Positions 46,034 through 55,005 of a stretch of DNA of 64,000 nucleotides are shown here, in pieces (the first letter of the stretch is position 1; the number at the start of each line of letters is the position of its first letter). Location of the stretch: positions 4,938,001 through 5,002,000 of the forward strand of contig NZ_CP050698.1 in NCBI RefSeq assembly GCF_005116655.2, in the 5' to 3' direction. The position numbers and the translations under genes are program-made. The stretch comes from Desulfosediminicola flagellatus. Lineage in GTDB: Bacteria; Desulfobacterota; Desulfobulbia; Desulfobulbales; Desulfocapsaceae. Under the pieces are notes generated by a model. That model saw only the letters and a program-made list of their open reading frames with translations, ran no database searches and was not told the DNA's origin.

Positions 46034-46176
46034 CGTTTCTTTTCGTCTCTCATAGTATATGAAGGTCTGACAACCATAGTTGATCACCAGTTACTCCATA
46101 TATTTTAGCCAATTACCACACCGCACCACTTTCGTCAGTCACTGAATAGTAACGAAAAATAGTAACTCCGTGCTCA

Positions 46177-46515
46177 TCATTCTCCGGCAAATTTCTTAAA
46201 CCTGTCCATCTGGGCCTCAAGACCGATTACCTGATCTACAGGAAGCACAAAAGCTATTCCTGTACCCGGTTTTTCAAACTCGCCGACCCGGCCAATGGTT
46301 TCAAGTATAGTATCAACAATATGTTCTTCTAAAAGGAACATGATAATGTCGGTCTGCGCCTCAAGACTTAACCCGAAAAAGGTTTTCGCCTCACGAATTC
46401 CCGTCCCGCGAGCCGGGATGATCGTTGCGCCTGTAGCACCAGCCGCCTTGGCAGCGTCAACGATTTTGTCGGTCAAGGTGGTTTTGACCGAAGCCAGGAT
46501 AATCTTGAACCTCAT
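46177..46515 (-). CDS. PII-like regulatory protein linked to DUF1538 proteins
   Basis: A 112-residue ferredoxin-like-fold protein similar to nitrogen-regulatory PII: KIILASVKTTLTDKIVDAAKAAGATGATIIPARG and IVDTILETIGRVGEFEKPGTGIAFVLPVDQV. The canonical uridylylated tyrosine of the GlnB T loop is not apparent. It starts 1 base after the stop of a DUF1538 gene, with GGAG upstream, and would sense a nucleotide or ion and gate that transporter. Confidence 0.85.
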   Translation of the reverse strand: MRFKIILASVKTTLTDKIVDAAKAAGATGATIIPARGTGIREAKTFFGLSLEAQTDIIMFLLEEHIVDTILETIGRVGEFEKPGTGIAFVLPVDQVIGLEAQMDRFKKFAGE

Positions 46516-46516
46516 C

Positions 46517-47311
46517 TCACTTCTCCTTTTTAGTCGTTTTTACTTTAACTTCTCTGGTGCTAAGCCACTGGGCAATCTGGGCATAAGCTAAAACTGTGAT
46601 AATTGGAAACAGGCTTGCAAACGCGATCAGGCCGAAACCGTCAATAGCTGGATTTCTGCCGGGAACCGAGGCAGAGAGACCAAGTCCTAGCGCTGCAACG
46701 ATGGGCACTGTTACGGTCGAGGTGGTAACTCCACCAGAATCATATGCCAAGGGGATCAACGATTTTGGTGAGAAAAACGTCTGAACAATAACAACACAAT
46801 ATCCCGCCATAATATACATATACAACGGTGTTCCGGTTACGATCCTGAATGTTCCGAGGCAAATGCCGAACGCAACACCAATGGCGACAGTTATCCTCAG
46901 TCCCCATTCGTTAATAGCACCACCAGAGACATCTTTGGCCTTGTAAGCCACGGCGATAAGTGACGGTTCTGCGACAGTAGTAGCAAAACCAATTGCTGCT
47001 GCAAACACATAAATCCACCAGTACACTTTCCAGTCTGTCAGATCTACCGAAGCAGCGCTGCCCTGCAGAAAAACGGGGTCGGTCAACTGCTCAGCCATGA
47101 TTTTCCCAAGAGGAAAAAGGGCATCTTCAAGACCGGTTAAAAATAAAGTTAACCCAATTAATACATACAGACTTCCAACCAGAATCCTCGTCAGATTTTC
47201 CAACGGCTGTTTTATGACAACAAGTTGGAAAAAGCCAAATAACAGAACGATAGGAATAAGGTCTCTGCTTGTTAATAAAAGGGTTTTCAGGAGATCCGTT
47301 AACAGTTCCAT
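46517..47311 (-). CDS. DUF1538 family membrane protein (second of pair)
   Basis: A 264-residue polytopic protein, about seven spans. It shares segments with its upstream neighbour: LLFGFFQLVVIKQPLENL, FATTVAEPSLIAVAYKA, PLAYDSGGVTTSTVTVPIVAALGLGLS, GRNPAIDGFGLIAFASLFPI. I recall a DUF1538 pair (UmpAB) from Halomonas described as a heterodimeric Na+/H+ antiporter; that would suggest ion exchange here. The ATG at 47311 has AGAGGA upstream and is preferred to one 16 codons earlier. Conserved acidic and Thr-Thr residues lie in the pseudo-repeat. Confidence 0.88.
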   Translation of the reverse strand: MELLTDLLKTLLLTSRDLIPIVLLFGFFQLVVIKQPLENLTRILVGSLYVLIGLTLFLTGLEDALFPLGKIMAEQLTDPVFLQGSAASVDLTDWKVYWWIYVFAAAIGFATTVAEPSLIAVAYKAKDVSGGAINEWGLRITVAIGVAFGICLGTFRIVTGTPLYMYIMAGYCVVIVQTFFSPKSLIPLAYDSGGVTTSTVTVPIVAALGLGLSASVPGRNPAIDGFGLIAFASLFPIITVLAYAQIAQWLSTREVKVKTTKKEK

Positions 47312-47321
47312 CAAGTCCTCT

Positions 47322-48071
47322 TCAAATACCGAAAAACAGGATGCCATAGACCATAACAAACATCATTGGCAGTAATGAAGCAAAAGCGATCAGGCCAAAA
47401 CCATCCAGCAGGGGATTTCGACCCCGAATGACTGTTGCCAGGCCAACTCCCAATGCGGTAACGAGCGGTACGGTTATCGTTGAGGTCGTTACACCACCAG
47501 CATCGTATGCGATACCTATGATCTCATCAGGAGCAATGGTGGTAATGAGCATCACCAGGACATATCCACTGATGATCATGAAATGAATCGGCCAGTTCAG
47601 AAGTATGCGTAACACACCGAGAAGAATTGCAAAACCGACAGAAAAGGCGACTGTCATTCTGAGACCAAGCGCATAATTAGCCATGACAGAGGCTTCATTT
47701 TCGAGAAGCCCGCCTTCCATGGCAATATGTGCTGCCTCTTTGGAAATAGCAATCAGAGCGGGTTCAGCTACAGTGGTGGAAAAACCGAGTGCAAAAGCAA
47801 AAATCAGTAACCAGAACAGACTACCTTTACGGGACAACTCCTGAGCCATGGTTTCCCCGATGGGAAAAAGCGCCATCTCAAGCCCCTGGATAAACATACT
47901 TAAACCGGCAATCACAAGCAGAAATCCTACGAGCATTTCCCCGAGTTGTGGAAGCGGTTGTCGAATAACAACGAGTTGAAAAAAGGCTATCACAGCAACT
48001 ATAGGCAACAAATCTATTGTTGACTGCTTCAACCTTTCCAGCACATAAGACAATGTCTTGGATTGCAACAT
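47322..48071 (-). CDS. DUF1538 family membrane protein (first of pair)
   Basis: A 249-residue membrane protein paralogous to the next gene: VIAFFQLVVIRQPLPQL, FSTTVAEPALIAISKEA, IAYDAGGVTTSTITVPLVTALGVGLA, GRNPLLDGFGLIAFASLLPM. Its stop is 10 bases before the start of the second DUF1538 gene and the PII-like gene follows, a tight three-gene operon. The start at 48071 is less certain than the rest; an ATG at 48110 would add 13 residues. Likely one half of a two-subunit cation/proton transporter. Confidence 0.86.
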   Translation of the reverse strand: MLQSKTLSYVLERLKQSTIDLLPIVAVIAFFQLVVIRQPLPQLGEMLVGFLLVIAGLSMFIQGLEMALFPIGETMAQELSRKGSLFWLLIFAFALGFSTTVAEPALIAISKEAAHIAMEGGLLENEASVMANYALGLRMTVAFSVGFAILLGVLRILLNWPIHFMIISGYVLVMLITTIAPDEIIGIAYDAGGVTTSTITVPLVTALGVGLATVIRGRNPLLDGFGLIAFASLLPMMFVMVYGILFFGI

Positions 48072-48203
48072 GGTGGAGGACCCTGTTAAATATCTAAACG
48101 ACTTAAGCATTCTGTAATAACATCCAATATATAGTATTTATATATTGAATTACAATCTGTTTTCACGCTTACCTGTTTAAGATATTCTAAAAAAAGAGCA
48201 AAA

Positions 48204-48230
48204 AAAACCCCGCCACAAGGGCGGGGTTTT
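48204..48230 (-). terminator. rho-independent terminator of the cold-shock gene
   Basis: AAAACCCCGCC-ACAAG-GGCGGGGTTTT, followed on the minus strand by a run of T. It lies 26 bases beyond the csp stop; the T runs on both sides suggest it can act bidirectionally. Confidence 0.93.
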
Positions 48231-48255
48231 TGAATATCGTGAGATATTCTAGCGA

Positions 48256-48456
48256 TCAGATCTTCTGTACATTAGATGCAGCAGGACCTTTAGCGCCATC
48301 AACAACCTCAAAGCTTACTCTCTCGCCTTCCTGGAGAGATCTGAAGCCTTCAGACTGAATAGCAGAGTGATGTACGAATACATCTTTTCCGCCATCCTGC
48401 TCGATGAAACCAAAACCTTTTGCATCATTAAACCATTTAACTGTACCTTCAGCCAT
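48256..48456 (-). CDS. cold-shock protein, CspA family
   Basis: A 66-residue nucleic-acid-binding protein with both RNA-binding motifs: KGFGFIEQ (RNP1) and VFVHHSAI (RNP2), in the frame MAEGTVKWFNDAKGFGFIEQ. It acts as an RNA chaperone. An AAGGAGTAGTAAC ribosome site precedes the ATG. A hairpin (48504-48521, CGACTCC...GGAGCCG with one mismatch) lies in the 5' leader, typical of csp mRNAs, which are often leader-controlled. Confidence 0.97.
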   Translation of the reverse strand: MAEGTVKWFNDAKGFGFIEQDGGKDVFVHHSAIQSEGFRSLQEGERVSFEVVDGAKGPAASNVQKI

Positions 48457-49871
48457 GTTACTACTCCTTGTTCGTTGTGCTATAATCTTGCACGGTTGTA
48501 GGTCGACTCCATTAGGAGCCGTTGAAATACGCTGATACTATCTTTTAGACAGCACAGCAAGTTCGTTTAAGGTGGCGCAGAAAACCTGTACCGCCTTGTG
48601 CGGGAAAACCAATAGCATCTGAAAATGCAGTTCGACTTTCCCAACATTGTTCTGCCATTCGCATTAATGCGTCAAGTATGGCAGACACCTTTATTCGGGC
48701 ATCATCACTACAATGCTGCCCTCTAGTCAGCGCATCCGAACCCAATGGTCCGGTCGCTGTATATTGATCTTTGGATATTGACATAGATACGTCACGAGAT
48801 AACAAAACAGTCCAGAGCAACAACACAATTTGTGCTGAGGTATTTTGGAAACTAGATTTATTATTTGAGAATCGTATAACTGGCACGTGATTTACTTACT
48901 AAAATAAAGAGTCATTCTGTACGGCATATTAGAATAAGCCGTTTCCCTTACTAAATAACAAAGGTTGTCCAGAACTTGCCAATCCGTTCGAAAACATGAC
49001 AGCATCTCTGGTTATTTTAATCACTGGAAAATATATTGTTTGCAAAGAAGTGTTACCCTAAAAAAAAGTTTCTAGCATACTCCCCGTATTTCTTTACTCA
49101 GCAGGAAACTTTTAGGTATCTATCGTGAAAGTGCAACTGAGGAATTCGTGCTATGATTTATCTGAAAGAGAATATAGGTCATAGTCACTCTTTTCACAAG
49201 ATATATTTTTCAAGACGAGTACGCTTTTCAACTATTTGGGCAGTGAAAAATCTGAAAGCACCTACCTTGTCTGTTGAAATCTCAGAACATTAGTTATTTA
49301 TGAAAATGATATTTTTTTTCATAACGAGGGCTAAAAAACAGACCTTTTATGAACCAGACACAATTAAATGGATTTATTCGTTAGGCGCATCTTACTTTCC
49401 CGAAGTGTATTCTGATCCATTGTCAGCACCTGCACGAGTCATACCTCACCCCACCCGCGTAATTAATATGTATTTTTTCACAAACCCACCACCTGATTTG
49501 ATGTTAAAAGAATCCCCAACTCAAGTAACAGTTTGTTTTTTATTCTCAAATAAAAAAGCTCATGAAAAATCCGGACTAAGCATTGTGTTGACCAGCGTGT
49601 ATTATATCCCGTTTCACCTCTTACCAGACCAACACCACATCCAAGATGTTTTTATTGTAGGAAATCCTTCCCCCCTACGTCCTCTTTCATTACTGACATT
49701 ATGTTTGTGTATTTTTTTTCAGACAGAATTTTCAGACAAGTAATGTATTATCAATCCGTTGGATACACATACTCAAAATCCAACAATTAATAATCATTTC
49801 ATTGATTTGACAGATTGAATTCGTCCGTGATAATTTAAAGTATCCTGTATCAAGAAAGATGCAGATGCACA

Positions 49872-49916
49872 GAGCCGCCTGGCTACCCCTCCCGGCCAAT
49901 CAGTAAAAGGCGGCTC
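49872..49916 (+). terminator. isolated strong terminator-like hairpin
   Basis: GAGCCGCCT ... AGGCGGCTC (9-bp perfect stem, 27-base intervening sequence that itself can pair GGCT/GGCC), followed by GCTCTTTCTTTCTT. It has no obvious gene before it, so an unannotated RNA or short gene may end here. Confidence 0.6.
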
Positions 49917-50313
49917 GCTCTTTCTTTCTTCCCCCTCTCCACTGAACACTCTCCGATTGAAAAGTTGACACGTAAACATATTGAGAAAAAGATCTGATCG
50001 CGGCTTTTCTGGATGCAAGAGGTATGCTTCAGGAATATGTTTGATTGCACATTATTCACAGCAAATCAAAGCATTGCTGGACAAATAAGCACGATCATAT
50101 AGTAAACATTGCAATGCATTAATTTTTTAAAATCTCGAAGAGTTTGAGGTTCAGAGCCTTATCGGACAACCTCATAGGAAGCTGATACACTGCATGTATT
50201 CAAACTGACCTTGAAGTTTTCTCCCTCTGCTGGCTATGCACTGTGAAAATCATACAGGATTTGGAGTCGAGCATATAAAGAAGAATTGGCGACCACCACA
50301 CTATGCCCCACTC

Positions 50314-50364
50314 CTCAGGCACCCCAAATGTGCTCAATGCAGAACAACAACTGGGGTACCTGAG
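50314..50364 (-). terminator. hairpin downstream of enolase
   Basis: CTCAGGCACCCCA and TGGGGTACCTGAG pair over 13 bases with one mismatch around a 25-base loop, 42 bases beyond the eno stop. No T tract follows, so it may stabilise the mRNA end rather than terminate by itself. Confidence 0.5.
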
Positions 50365-50405
50365 ATACTTCAACAAATCGATAAATACCTTATCGTTTAA
50401 TACAC

Positions 50406-51698
50406 TTACTGCCCTTTAATCTCTTTTCGACCGTTATATGCTGCTGCACCGCCCAGCTCTTCTTCTATTCGGAGCAACTGATTGTACTTGGCAACACGAT
50501 CAGATCGACAAAGCGATCCGGTTTTTATCTGGCCCGCTGCTGTACCAACGGCAAGGTCAGCTATGGTGGCATCTTCAGTTTCACCACTTCGATGAGATAT
50601 TACAGCAGTATAGCCAGCTTCTTTAGCCATCCTGATAGCTTCCAGAGTCTCGGTAAGGGAACCGATCTGGTTAAACTTAATAAGAATGGAGTTAGCAACA
50701 TTGGTCTCAATACCGCGCTTTAAGATTTTAGTGTTGGTTACAAAGAGATCGTCACCAACCAACTGAATTTTGCCGCCAATCTTATTGGTTAGGCTCCCCC
50801 AGCCTTCCCAGTCACTCTCATCCAGTCCATCTTCAATAGAAATAATAGGGTATTTTTCGGCCAGTTCTGCAAGATAATCACCAAATTCTTCAGAACTGAA
50901 AACCTTTCCTTCACCTTTAAGGTCGTATTTACCATCCTCGTAAAACTCAGATGCAGCACAATCAAGAGCCAGAGTCACGTCTTTGCCCATTGTGTACCCT
51001 GCAGCTTCAACCGCCTGAGTAATTACGGCCAGCGCTTCTTCATTTGAAGCTAGATTCGGGGCAAAGCCACCTTCATCACCAACGGCGGTGTTCAACCCTT
51101 TGCCACTCAATACTTTTTTAAGATTATGGAAAATTTCAGCGCCCATGCGTAATGCTTCACGGAAATTTGTGGCGCCTACCGGCTGAACCATAAACTCCTG
51201 AATATCTACGTTATTATCGGCATGCTCACCACCATTAATGATATTCATCATCGGAACAGGCATGGAATATTTACCCGGAGTTCCGTTGAGCTCTGAAATA
51301 TGCTGGTACAGTGGAATGTTTTTGTCCATCGCCGCAGCTTTTGCATTGGCCAGCGAAACAGCAAGAATAGCATTGGCACCAAGTTTTTCCTTGTTCTCAG
51401 TCCCATCAAGATCGATCATCATTTTATCGATAGCCTGCTGTTCATAAGCATTTTGGCCAATCAGGGCAGGTCGGATCTCATCATTTACAGCGGCTACTGC
51501 CTTTAGTACACCTTTGCCCATATAACGACTTTTATCACCATCCCGCAGTTCCAGTGCTTCGCGTGAACCTGTAGATGCTCCAGAAGGTGCACAGGCACGC
51601 CCCCACGCTCCTGATTCGAGATAAACATCTGCTTCCACAGTGGGGTTACCCCTTGAGTCCATCACTTCCCGGCCTATAATCTTGCTGATCTTTGACAT
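50406..51698 (-). CDS. eno: enolase
   Basis: Interconverts 2-phosphoglycerate and phosphoenolpyruvate in glycolysis and gluconeogenesis. The 430-residue product has GREVMDSRGNPTVEADVYL, the substrate loop SGASTGSREALELRDGD, GDEGGFAPN, metal ligands in LALDCAASEF, IEDGLDESD and LVGDDLFVTN, the catalytic Lys in LIKFNQIGSLTET and SHRSGETED. The ATG at 51698 has GAGGGAA upstream; a longer reading from 51737 is unlikely. It stands alone, flanked by long non-coding stretches. Confidence 0.99.
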   Translation of the reverse strand: MSKISKIIGREVMDSRGNPTVEADVYLESGAWGRACAPSGASTGSREALELRDGDKSRYMGKGVLKAVAAVNDEIRPALIGQNAYEQQAIDKMMIDLDGTENKEKLGANAILAVSLANAKAAAMDKNIPLYQHISELNGTPGKYSMPVPMMNIINGGEHADNNVDIQEFMVQPVGATNFREALRMGAEIFHNLKKVLSGKGLNTAVGDEGGFAPNLASNEEALAVITQAVEAAGYTMGKDVTLALDCAASEFYEDGKYDLKGEGKVFSSEEFGDYLAELAEKYPIISIEDGLDESDWEGWGSLTNKIGGKIQLVGDDLFVTNTKILKRGIETNVANSILIKFNQIGSLTETLEAIRMAKEAGYTAVISHRSGETEDATIADLAVGTAAGQIKTGSLCRSDRVAKYNQLLRIEEELGGAAAYNGRKEIKGQ

Positions 51699-52707
51699 AA
51701 CTGTTCCCTCACTATTCATTGTTGCCGCCTTAAACACGGCCGTTACTTAAAAAAGAAAGCCAACCACTGTACTTTGCTCAAACCAGGCTTTCGCCCGACC
51801 GACCACATGTCAAAACATGAAAAAGGTACTATTGTGGTATTTGCCTGTACGATAAGAACTTCACTACAATATAGCCAAAATTGCCGTAATGCTACGATAT
51901 TAAAGTGGTTGATATAAATTTTCACTCAATTCCCATAAGAAATCTACAAAAACCTCAACATTCCACTTGTAAGTAACTCATATAAAACACGCAACTTCAA
52001 GCCCTGAGTAGTTATCATTACCTTGTTTTCCCGCCCTAATTCCCTCGAAATTCGTCTCAAATTCAGGCGTTTTCACGCTTCAATCAGACAGTATCTCAGT
52101 TACAGAATGATATTACCGTACAAATTGTATCACTTCGCAGGATGGCCAGTTTCCATCCTTACACTATCTCAATACTAAACTGAACAGATGAGACAATAGA
52201 TCCTACCCCTGCAGAAAGAAACATCTCCTTAACCTTCAGAACGTGATTTATAACCACGATTTATTCTCATTCCAAAAGCCAGTTACACGCTTACTACTTG
52301 TCCCCGATTACCAATAACACAGCAGGTAACCACCTACCTATTGCAATGAAATTCAGAACATTATGGAATTCCAATTACATATTCGAAATGTGAATTTCAG
52401 CAATGTAATCACCACCACCATACCCAGCACCACAACGTGTGACTCATCTGCTCACTATAACAAACTATAAGAGCACCATGGCTTTTATTTATATAACTGG
52501 CACCAAAACTGCAAGTACTACATCAATACGTTATGCAATATAAAGAATTACTCAAATCATCCTGAGTCTTCACTTTTCGGATAACACCAATCACCCATAG
52601 GAGGCTGCACTAAATAATGAGGATCATCAATAGTTGTTCCATAGCCGGGGGATTCGGACCTTCGAATGACAAAGATTAACACTATTACAATAAATAAAAG
52701 GTATTAA
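51699..52707. other. 1.0-kb intergenic region upstream of enolase
   Basis: Contains only short unsupported frames. Sequence is AT-rich. It must hold the promoter of eno and of the AP2-like gene; no clear hexamer pair or terminator was identified. Confidence 0.5.
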
Positions 52708-53148
52708 ATGAAAGAACTAAATAAACAAAAAATATTACTAGAAAAGCATAAGGACATAGCACGAATCGATCAGGACTCTAAGCGCACTCATGGCTGGTAC
52801 GTTCGTGTCAGATTCAAAGGCAGGACGCACTCTAAATTCTTTTCTGATATCAAGTGTGGAGGCCACTATTCAAGCCTTCTCTCCGCAATTTCATGGCGCA
52901 ACGAAACAGAAGTGAAAATTGGTAAAGTTCGTACCAATAAACATATGGTTACTATGACCTCTTCGAAAACCGGGGTCGTCGGTGTCAGGCTGAACGAAAA
53001 ACTTAATCGTTATGAAGTGAGCTGGGTTACCCATCAGGGCAAGCAGGGCAAAACTTCAGTATCCATAAACAAGCACGGAGAGAAAAAAGCATTTATCAGA
53101 GCATGCTCAATACGGCAGGAAAAAGAGCAGAAACGGCTCGAATACTGA
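52708..53148 (+). CDS. AP2-domain-like small DNA-binding protein
   Basis: A 146-residue basic protein. Its C-terminal half reads GVVGVRLNEKLNRYEVSWVTHQGKQGKTSVSINKHGEKKAFIRACSIRQ, with the AP2/ERF-like three-strand plus helix order (GVR, Trp, GK, then a helix). The N-terminal half HGWYVRVRFKGRTHSKFFSD looks like a second divergent copy. In bacteria such domains occur in homing nucleases and phage-type proteins; here no nuclease is attached. It lies in a gene-poor area and ends before a good terminator. Confidence 0.65.
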   Translation: MKELNKQKILLEKHKDIARIDQDSKRTHGWYVRVRFKGRTHSKFFSDIKCGGHYSSLLSAISWRNETEVKIGKVRTNKHMVTMTSSKTGVVGVRLNEKLNRYEVSWVTHQGKQGKTSVSINKHGEKKAFIRACSIRQEKEQKRLEY

Positions 53149-53178
53149 ACATAGTTTTTAGCTGAATAATGCATGCAA

Positions 53179-53211
53179 GAGTGTGGGGCGTGTAACACAC
53201 ACCCCACACTC
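53179..53211 (+). terminator. hairpin terminator after the AP2-like gene
   Basis: GAGTGTGGGG and CCCCACACTC form a perfect 10-bp stem, with GTGT/ACAC pairing further inside the loop. It begins 30 bases after the stop codon; the T-run afterwards is short (ATTTCG). Confidence 0.75.
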
Positions 53212-53309
53212 ATTTCGCGTAATATGTTCAATGAAGTTTAATTCGGGTGCCATACAAACAGTTTATTGGTCATCCGCAAACTCATCATTGTACGACCACA
53301 ACTCTCTCT

Positions 53310-53573
53310 TTATGAAAGTCCCCAAATACCGTAATTGGGTCCGTAGAGATCCCATTCCAACGGTTTTATTGCTATAAGCCATTTATAAAATTTTTCATCA
53401 GTCCGACTGCCCTTATACGGAAAGCTCAAATAAAAGCGAGCTGCCTCCCGTGTATTGGGTTTTCTGCTCATTCTCATCTGCGGATTTTCAGATTGTGCTT
53501 CGGCGAGTAGTTCCTGGACTTTCTCCAGATCGTGCAGTGGCACAGTGAGAGTGTAGTTGTACTCTTCTTTCAT
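53310..53573 (-). CDS. hypothetical protein
   Basis: Not recognised. The 87-residue product is soluble and slightly acidic at its start: MKEEYNYTLTVPLHDLEKVQ, with EAARFYLSFPYKGSRTDEKF and a Trp/Tyr/Gly-rich C terminus LEWDLYGPNYGIWGLS. A strong AAGGAGG site five bases before the ATG makes it very likely to be expressed. It is a monocistronic leftward gene. Confidence 0.7.
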   Translation of the reverse strand: MKEEYNYTLTVPLHDLEKVQELLAEAQSENPQMRMSRKPNTREAARFYLSFPYKGSRTDEKFYKWLIAIKPLEWDLYGPNYGIWGLS

Positions 53574-53902
53574 ATCTGCCTCCTTGTCACCTTGCTATCG
53601 TATACCTCGAAAAAGTGCATTCTCACAAAACACCTTAATTTCGAAAAGTTATCCTTAAGTGATTACGTAACTTTTCGACCAGGCATCAGTCATTTTCCAC
53701 ATCTGCAGTTCACAACTCGATTAAAACAGACATTCTTAACCTGAGAGGTTGAGGCAACCAGTCAGAATAGTATACTATTTCCAGTAGAGATGTCTTCGGC
53801 TACAATACTACAAACACCATACACCGTATATATTTCATCACTACCTTATGTGCCTGCGTTTAGACCATATTCACTAATGTGCTTTACAATCCGGAGCATT
53901 TC
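53574..53902. other. intergenic region before the M48 protease gene
   Basis: No gene seen. A perfect 14-bp palindrome AATAGTATACTATT lies at 53766-53779, about 120 bases upstream of the M48 gene and between two divergently transcribed genes; it might be an operator. Confidence 0.45.
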
Positions 53903-54748
53903 ATGAAGCGAATTATACTTATCCTGATGTCATTCATGTTGCTTAGTTCCTGCGAAGACACCAATGTTTTAACCCTGACTGACGCCGCCTCAGATGCCGT
54001 CAATGCCATAACCCTCACAGATGAGAGTGTAAGAGATCTTGCCTTGCAGGCCTCAATTGAGGCTGACAGTACGCATCAGGTGGCATCAACATCTAATCAA
54101 TATGACAAACGCTTACGAAGACTAATCGACACGTACACGACCAGAGACGGCCACCAGTTCAATTTCAAGGTATACCTGACAAAAGATATCAATGCCTTTG
54201 CCATGGCAGACGGCACCATTCGCGTCTATAGCGGCCTTATGGATCTCATGAACGATGAAGAACTGCTCTTCGTTATCGGCCACGAGATGGGGCATGTCGT
54301 AAAAAAGCATTCACGAAAAAAGGTTGTTCTTGCATATGCCTCAAGTGCCATTCGTAAGGGCTTGGCATCTCAGGAAAATGAGGTTGGTCAGATAGCCCGA
54401 TCGGTGGTCGGGGCATTTGCACAGCAGCTTACCAGCGCACAATTTTCACAACATGAAGAACGCCAAGCTGATACGTACGGTGTACAGTTCCTTGAAGCAG
54501 AGGGCTACGGAAAAGATGGTGCAGTGAACGCACTCGGAAAATTAGCCGATCTCGCCAAACGACACACATTCCTTTCAAGTCACCCCGACCCCGAACAACG
54601 AGCCAGACGTATAGCCGATGGCAGCTATGAAAATTCTGAAGACGAACAATCCCTCGCGGCTACACTTTTTGATTATGCAAAAAACATCATCATTACTATC
54701 GTGAAGATTCTACTCGCTCTTATAAACTGGGTACTCTCACTCTTCTAA
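53903..54748 (+). CDS. M48-family zinc metalloprotease, lipoprotein
   Basis: A 281-residue periplasmic protease of the BepA/LoiP type, thought to act in outer-membrane protein quality control. The signal peptide ends with a lipobox (MLLSSC at residues 12-17). The zinc site is FVIGHEMGHVVKKH near residue 127, and the third ligand Glu lies in HEERQADTYGVQFL. FLSSHPDPEQRARRI near the C terminus is also typical. A hydrophobic helix ends the protein, unusual for a soluble protease. An upstream GTG at 53879 was rejected because CGGAG precedes the ATG at 53903. Confidence 0.93.
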   Translation: MKRIILILMSFMLLSSCEDTNVLTLTDAASDAVNAITLTDESVRDLALQASIEADSTHQVASTSNQYDKRLRRLIDTYTTRDGHQFNFKVYLTKDINAFAMADGTIRVYSGLMDLMNDEELLFVIGHEMGHVVKKHSRKKVVLAYASSAIRKGLASQENEVGQIARSVVGAFAQQLTSAQFSQHEERQADTYGVQFLEAEGYGKDGAVNALGKLADLAKRHTFLSSHPDPEQRARRIADGSYENSEDEQSLAATLFDYAKNIIITIVKILLALINWVLSLF

Positions 54749-55005
54749 GTCTGGCTACGATTCTTATCCGTCTACTGATCTAACACAACTAACTTTACAC
54801 CATCCGAGATTTCAGAGACCCATACTATGCTATACTACACTCAGAGGAATCATAACAGTGATGCCCATACCGAAGATGGATTCGATGCCAATCCATCCGT
54901 TATGGGTAACGATTATATCATATTATAGGCAGCAGAAAGTCGGAGTTCGCTTCCCACAATGATGTGTCGTGGAACTGGCTCAAAGACTCTCTGTAGTAAT
55001 AGCAT

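Larger units (their letters stand above)
48457..50405. other. 1.95-kb gene-poor region
   Basis: No gene could be supported. The longest frames (about 113 codons leftward at 48545-48886, and 147 codons rightward at 49300-49743) have no convincing ribosome site or recognisable domain. Composition is AT-rich in places. Two strong hairpins occur near 49.9 and 50.3 kb. Confidence 0.6.

Noticed and set aside
48545..48886. A leftward 113-codon open frame just upstream of the cold-shock gene.
   Set aside because: No clear ribosome site at any start, composition unlike its neighbours, no recognisable domain, and it covers the csp leader and promoter region.
49300..49743. A rightward 147-codon open frame in the gene-poor region.
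   Set aside because: Amino-acid content is odd (many Pro, Phe, Ser runs), no ribosome site precedes the ATG and no domain is recognised. It may simply be an open stretch in AT-rich sequence.
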